From positions 1 to 6,423 of the forward strand of contig JABWBL010000201.1 of the NCBI GenBank assembly GCA_013360535.1: 6,423 nucleotides of DNA, written 5' to 3'. Shown here piece after piece: positions 4,825 through 6,423 of this stretch (position 1 is its first letter; each line of letters begins with the position of its first letter). This stretch comes from Planctomycetaceae bacterium. GTDB taxonomy: Bacteria > Planctomycetota > UBA1135 > GCA-002686595. A model generated the notes under the pieces. It was not told the origin of the DNA. It did no database searches and worked only from the letters and a program-made list of their open reading frames with translations. Both the position numbers and the translations under genes were made by a program.

Positions 4825-6423
4825 ATGTTCCGCTGGTTCGTGCTCGTGTTCGCGTTGGGGCTCGGCGTCGTGCCGGCGCGGGCGAGCGTCGAGGCGGTCT
4901 ACATCGGACTGCACGAGCTGTGCCTCGAGGCCGATGCGATCGTGGTCGGCCGGATCGTCGCGCTCGAGGACGAGGAATTCGAAGTCGAGATCACGCGGCG
5001 GATCGCCGGGGTCACGCTGCCCGGGCGCGTGAAGCTGGGTCGTTTCGAGGATTGGACCTGCGGCCAACGTTGGGCGCCCTACGCGCTCGGTCAGGAGCTG
5101 CTGCTGTTCCTCGAGCGCTCCCCGGACGGCAAGCGCCTCGATCCGATCGGCGGCACCTGCGAAGGCGAGATGCCCCTCATCGGCGGCAAGGTCGGATGCC
5201 CTTACCTGTTGCACGACGTTCCGACCGTTCGAGTGACGCTCGAGAGGCGCGAGGTCGCGCTGCGGCTCGTGCCGCTCGCGGAATTCGAGGAGGCGATCCG
5301 TTTCGTGCGCGAGCGCTTCGAGTACCTGCCGTGGAACGAGCGGAGCCCGGGCTCGATCGTGCCGTTGTGGCCGATGGAGGAGATCGAGGCCTTCGGGCGT
5401 TCGTCGAAGATCGCGTGGCACCTCATCGACGAGCTGTATTCGTCGGAGAGCTGGAAGGGTCCGGTGCCCGACGACGGCCCGCAGCTCACGCAGGAGTCGA
5501 TCGAGCGGGTCATGTTCCCTGAAGGCCGCTCCGGCGCGGTCCGGCACCTGACGTGCATCGGCGAGCGCGACGGCGGCGTCGAGGCGCTCGCGACGCTGAG
5601 GGATCCCAACCGGCTCGTGCTTGTGCGGCAAACTCGCGCTGGCGCGACAAGCTTCACGCCGGTCCAGATCGAGAGCTTCAACGGAACCAGATACCTCGGC
5701 GCGTGCGAGCTGCTCGGCGATCTCGACTCCGACGGCGAGCTCGAATTCGCGCTGAACGTCGACGAAGTGGGCCTGATGCTGCTGTCGCTCGAAAACGACG
5801 GAACGAGCGCACGCTGGCGCGAGCTCGCGCGCTCGCAGACGCTGCGCGAAGCAGGCTTCAAGTCGGGAACGGACTCCTTCTCCGACGAGATGGCCTCACT
5901 CGGTGACCTCGACGGCGACGGCACGTTCGAGCTGGCGGTGATGGTGAAGCGCTCGCCGGGGGCCGGACAATCGGCGACCTCGCTCACGTTCGTGCTGTCG
6001 ATCGATCGCACGGGAGCCGTGGTGCGTGTCCTGCGTTGGAACGACAGGACGCTGCCCGACGACGATCCGCTGTGGCTGTCGCTCGCGGCGGTCGGCGACG
6101 TCGATGGGGACGGCGTGACCGACGTGGCGCTCGGCAACTCGGCCGGGGACCGCATGCGCGGCGCCGTGTGGATCGTGTTCCTCCAGCGCGACGGCTCCGT
6201 TCGAGCGACGCGCAAGTTCAGCTCGCTCACCGGCGGCTTCCGCCAGCGCTTCATCGACAGCGAGAGCCTTGGCCAGGACCTCGCCGCCCCCGGCGACGTC
6301 GACGGCGACTCGATCCCCGACCTGCTCGCGAGCTCCGAATCGGGCCTCTGGACGCTCTTGCTCGCCCGCGACGGCTCGGTGCGCTCCGTGCGGCGCCTGC
6401 GCAACCCCGCCGACCCCGAGCCG
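4825..6423 (+). CDS. Secreted FG-GAP/VCBS-like repeat protein with unrecognised N-terminal domain (cut by window edge)
   Basis: From the ATG at 4825 the frame is open for 533 codons to the right edge. A signal peptide (MFRWFVLVFALGLGVVPARA, cut before S21) predicts export. Residues 21-125 are a probably beta-rich domain with C33, C79, C112 and C125, containing ADAIVVGRIV and YALGQELLLFLE. The layout is loosely like secreted OB-fold or TIMP/NTR-type domains, but I cannot assign it. Residues about 126-230 show nothing I recognise. Four calcium-loop motifs follow: GDLDSDGELEF (298), GDLDGDGTFEL (360), GDVDGDGVTDV (424) and GDVDGDSIPDL (490), 62-66 residues apart. This is the FG-GAP/VCBS pattern of integrin-like propellers; the fourth has Ser where the others have Gly. 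More repeats may lie beyond the edge. A role in extracellular binding is inferred. Codons ending in T or A look more frequent than in the two propeller genes upstream. No Shine-Dalgarno is well placed; the signal peptide decides the start. Confidence 0.9.
   Translation, partial: MFRWFVLVFALGLGVVPARASVEAVYIGLHELCLEADAIVVGRIVALEDEEFEVEITRRIAGVTLPGRVKLGRFEDWTCGQRWAPYALGQELLLFLERSPDGKRLDPIGGTCEGEMPLIGGKVGCPYLLHDVPTVRVTLERREVALRLVPLAEFEEAIRFVRERFEYLPWNERSPGSIVPLWPMEEIEAFGRSSKIAWHLIDELYSSESWKGPVPDDGPQLTQESIERVMFPEGRSGAVRHLTCIGERDGGVEALATLRDPNRLVLVRQTRAGATSFTPVQIESFNGTRYLGACELLGDLDSDGELEFALNVDEVGLMLLSLENDGTSARWRELARSQTLREAGFKSGTDSFSDEMASLGDLDGDGTFELAVMVKRSPGAGQSATSLTFVLSIDRTGAVVRVLRWNDRTLPDDDPLWLSLAAVGDVDGDGVTDVALGNSAGDRMRGAVWIVFLQRDGSVRATRKFSSLTGGFRQRFIDSESLGQDLAAPGDVDGDSIPDLLASSESGLWTLLLARDGSVRSVRRLRNPADPEP

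Noticed and set aside
4788..5522. A plus-strand frame of 244 codons starting just before the third exported gene.
   Set aside because: It is in another frame, Arg-rich and featureless, while the frame from 4825 has a signal peptide and calcium-loop repeats.

Overview
This 6,423-base window is very GC-rich and tightly packed. It holds five protein genes, two of them cut by the window edges. No RNA gene, insertion sequence, CRISPR array or phage gene was found. Three traits suggest a Planctomycetota bacterium, probably one of its deep-branching free-living lineages: a Hanks-type serine/threonine kinase divergent from an ECF sigma factor, large secreted repeat proteins, and a Cys-rich C-terminal module that opens with YCTA and closes with an RDP-containing segment. 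The lineage is inferred from gene style, because no marker gene is present.

Left part (1-1194): a minus-strand Ser/Thr kinase, of which the first 178 residues are present, is divided by 87 bp from a plus-strand ECF sigma factor of 190 residues. This resembles the kinase-ECF pairing known from planctomycete genomes, in which the kinase is thought to transmit a signal to the sigma factor.

Middle part (1359-4723): two consecutive plus-strand genes encode exported beta-propeller proteins. The first (511 aa) has HAF-like repeats of irregular length. The second (571 aa) has seven repeats of exactly 58 residues. Both have a signal peptide giving a mature N terminus of about QTT, seven copies of a hydrophobic-Ser-Ala-Asp-Gly type motif, and the same C-terminal domain of about 136-141 residues with four conserved cysteines. 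The 12 bases starting at each stop codon are also identical, so the 3' parts of the two genes probably share an origin by duplication.

Right part (4825-6423, open at the right edge): a third exported protein has an N-terminal Cys-containing domain that I do not recognise, followed by four FG-GAP/VCBS-like calcium loops.

The three secreted genes lie on the same strand as the sigma factor, with gaps of 164, 113 and 101 bp. The gaps hold hairpins that may end or attenuate transcription, so a single operon is not established. A working picture is a signalling pair beside a group of envelope or extracellular propeller proteins. The sequence does not prove that the sigma factor controls them. I see no evidence of a defence system, a biosynthetic cluster or a mobile element.
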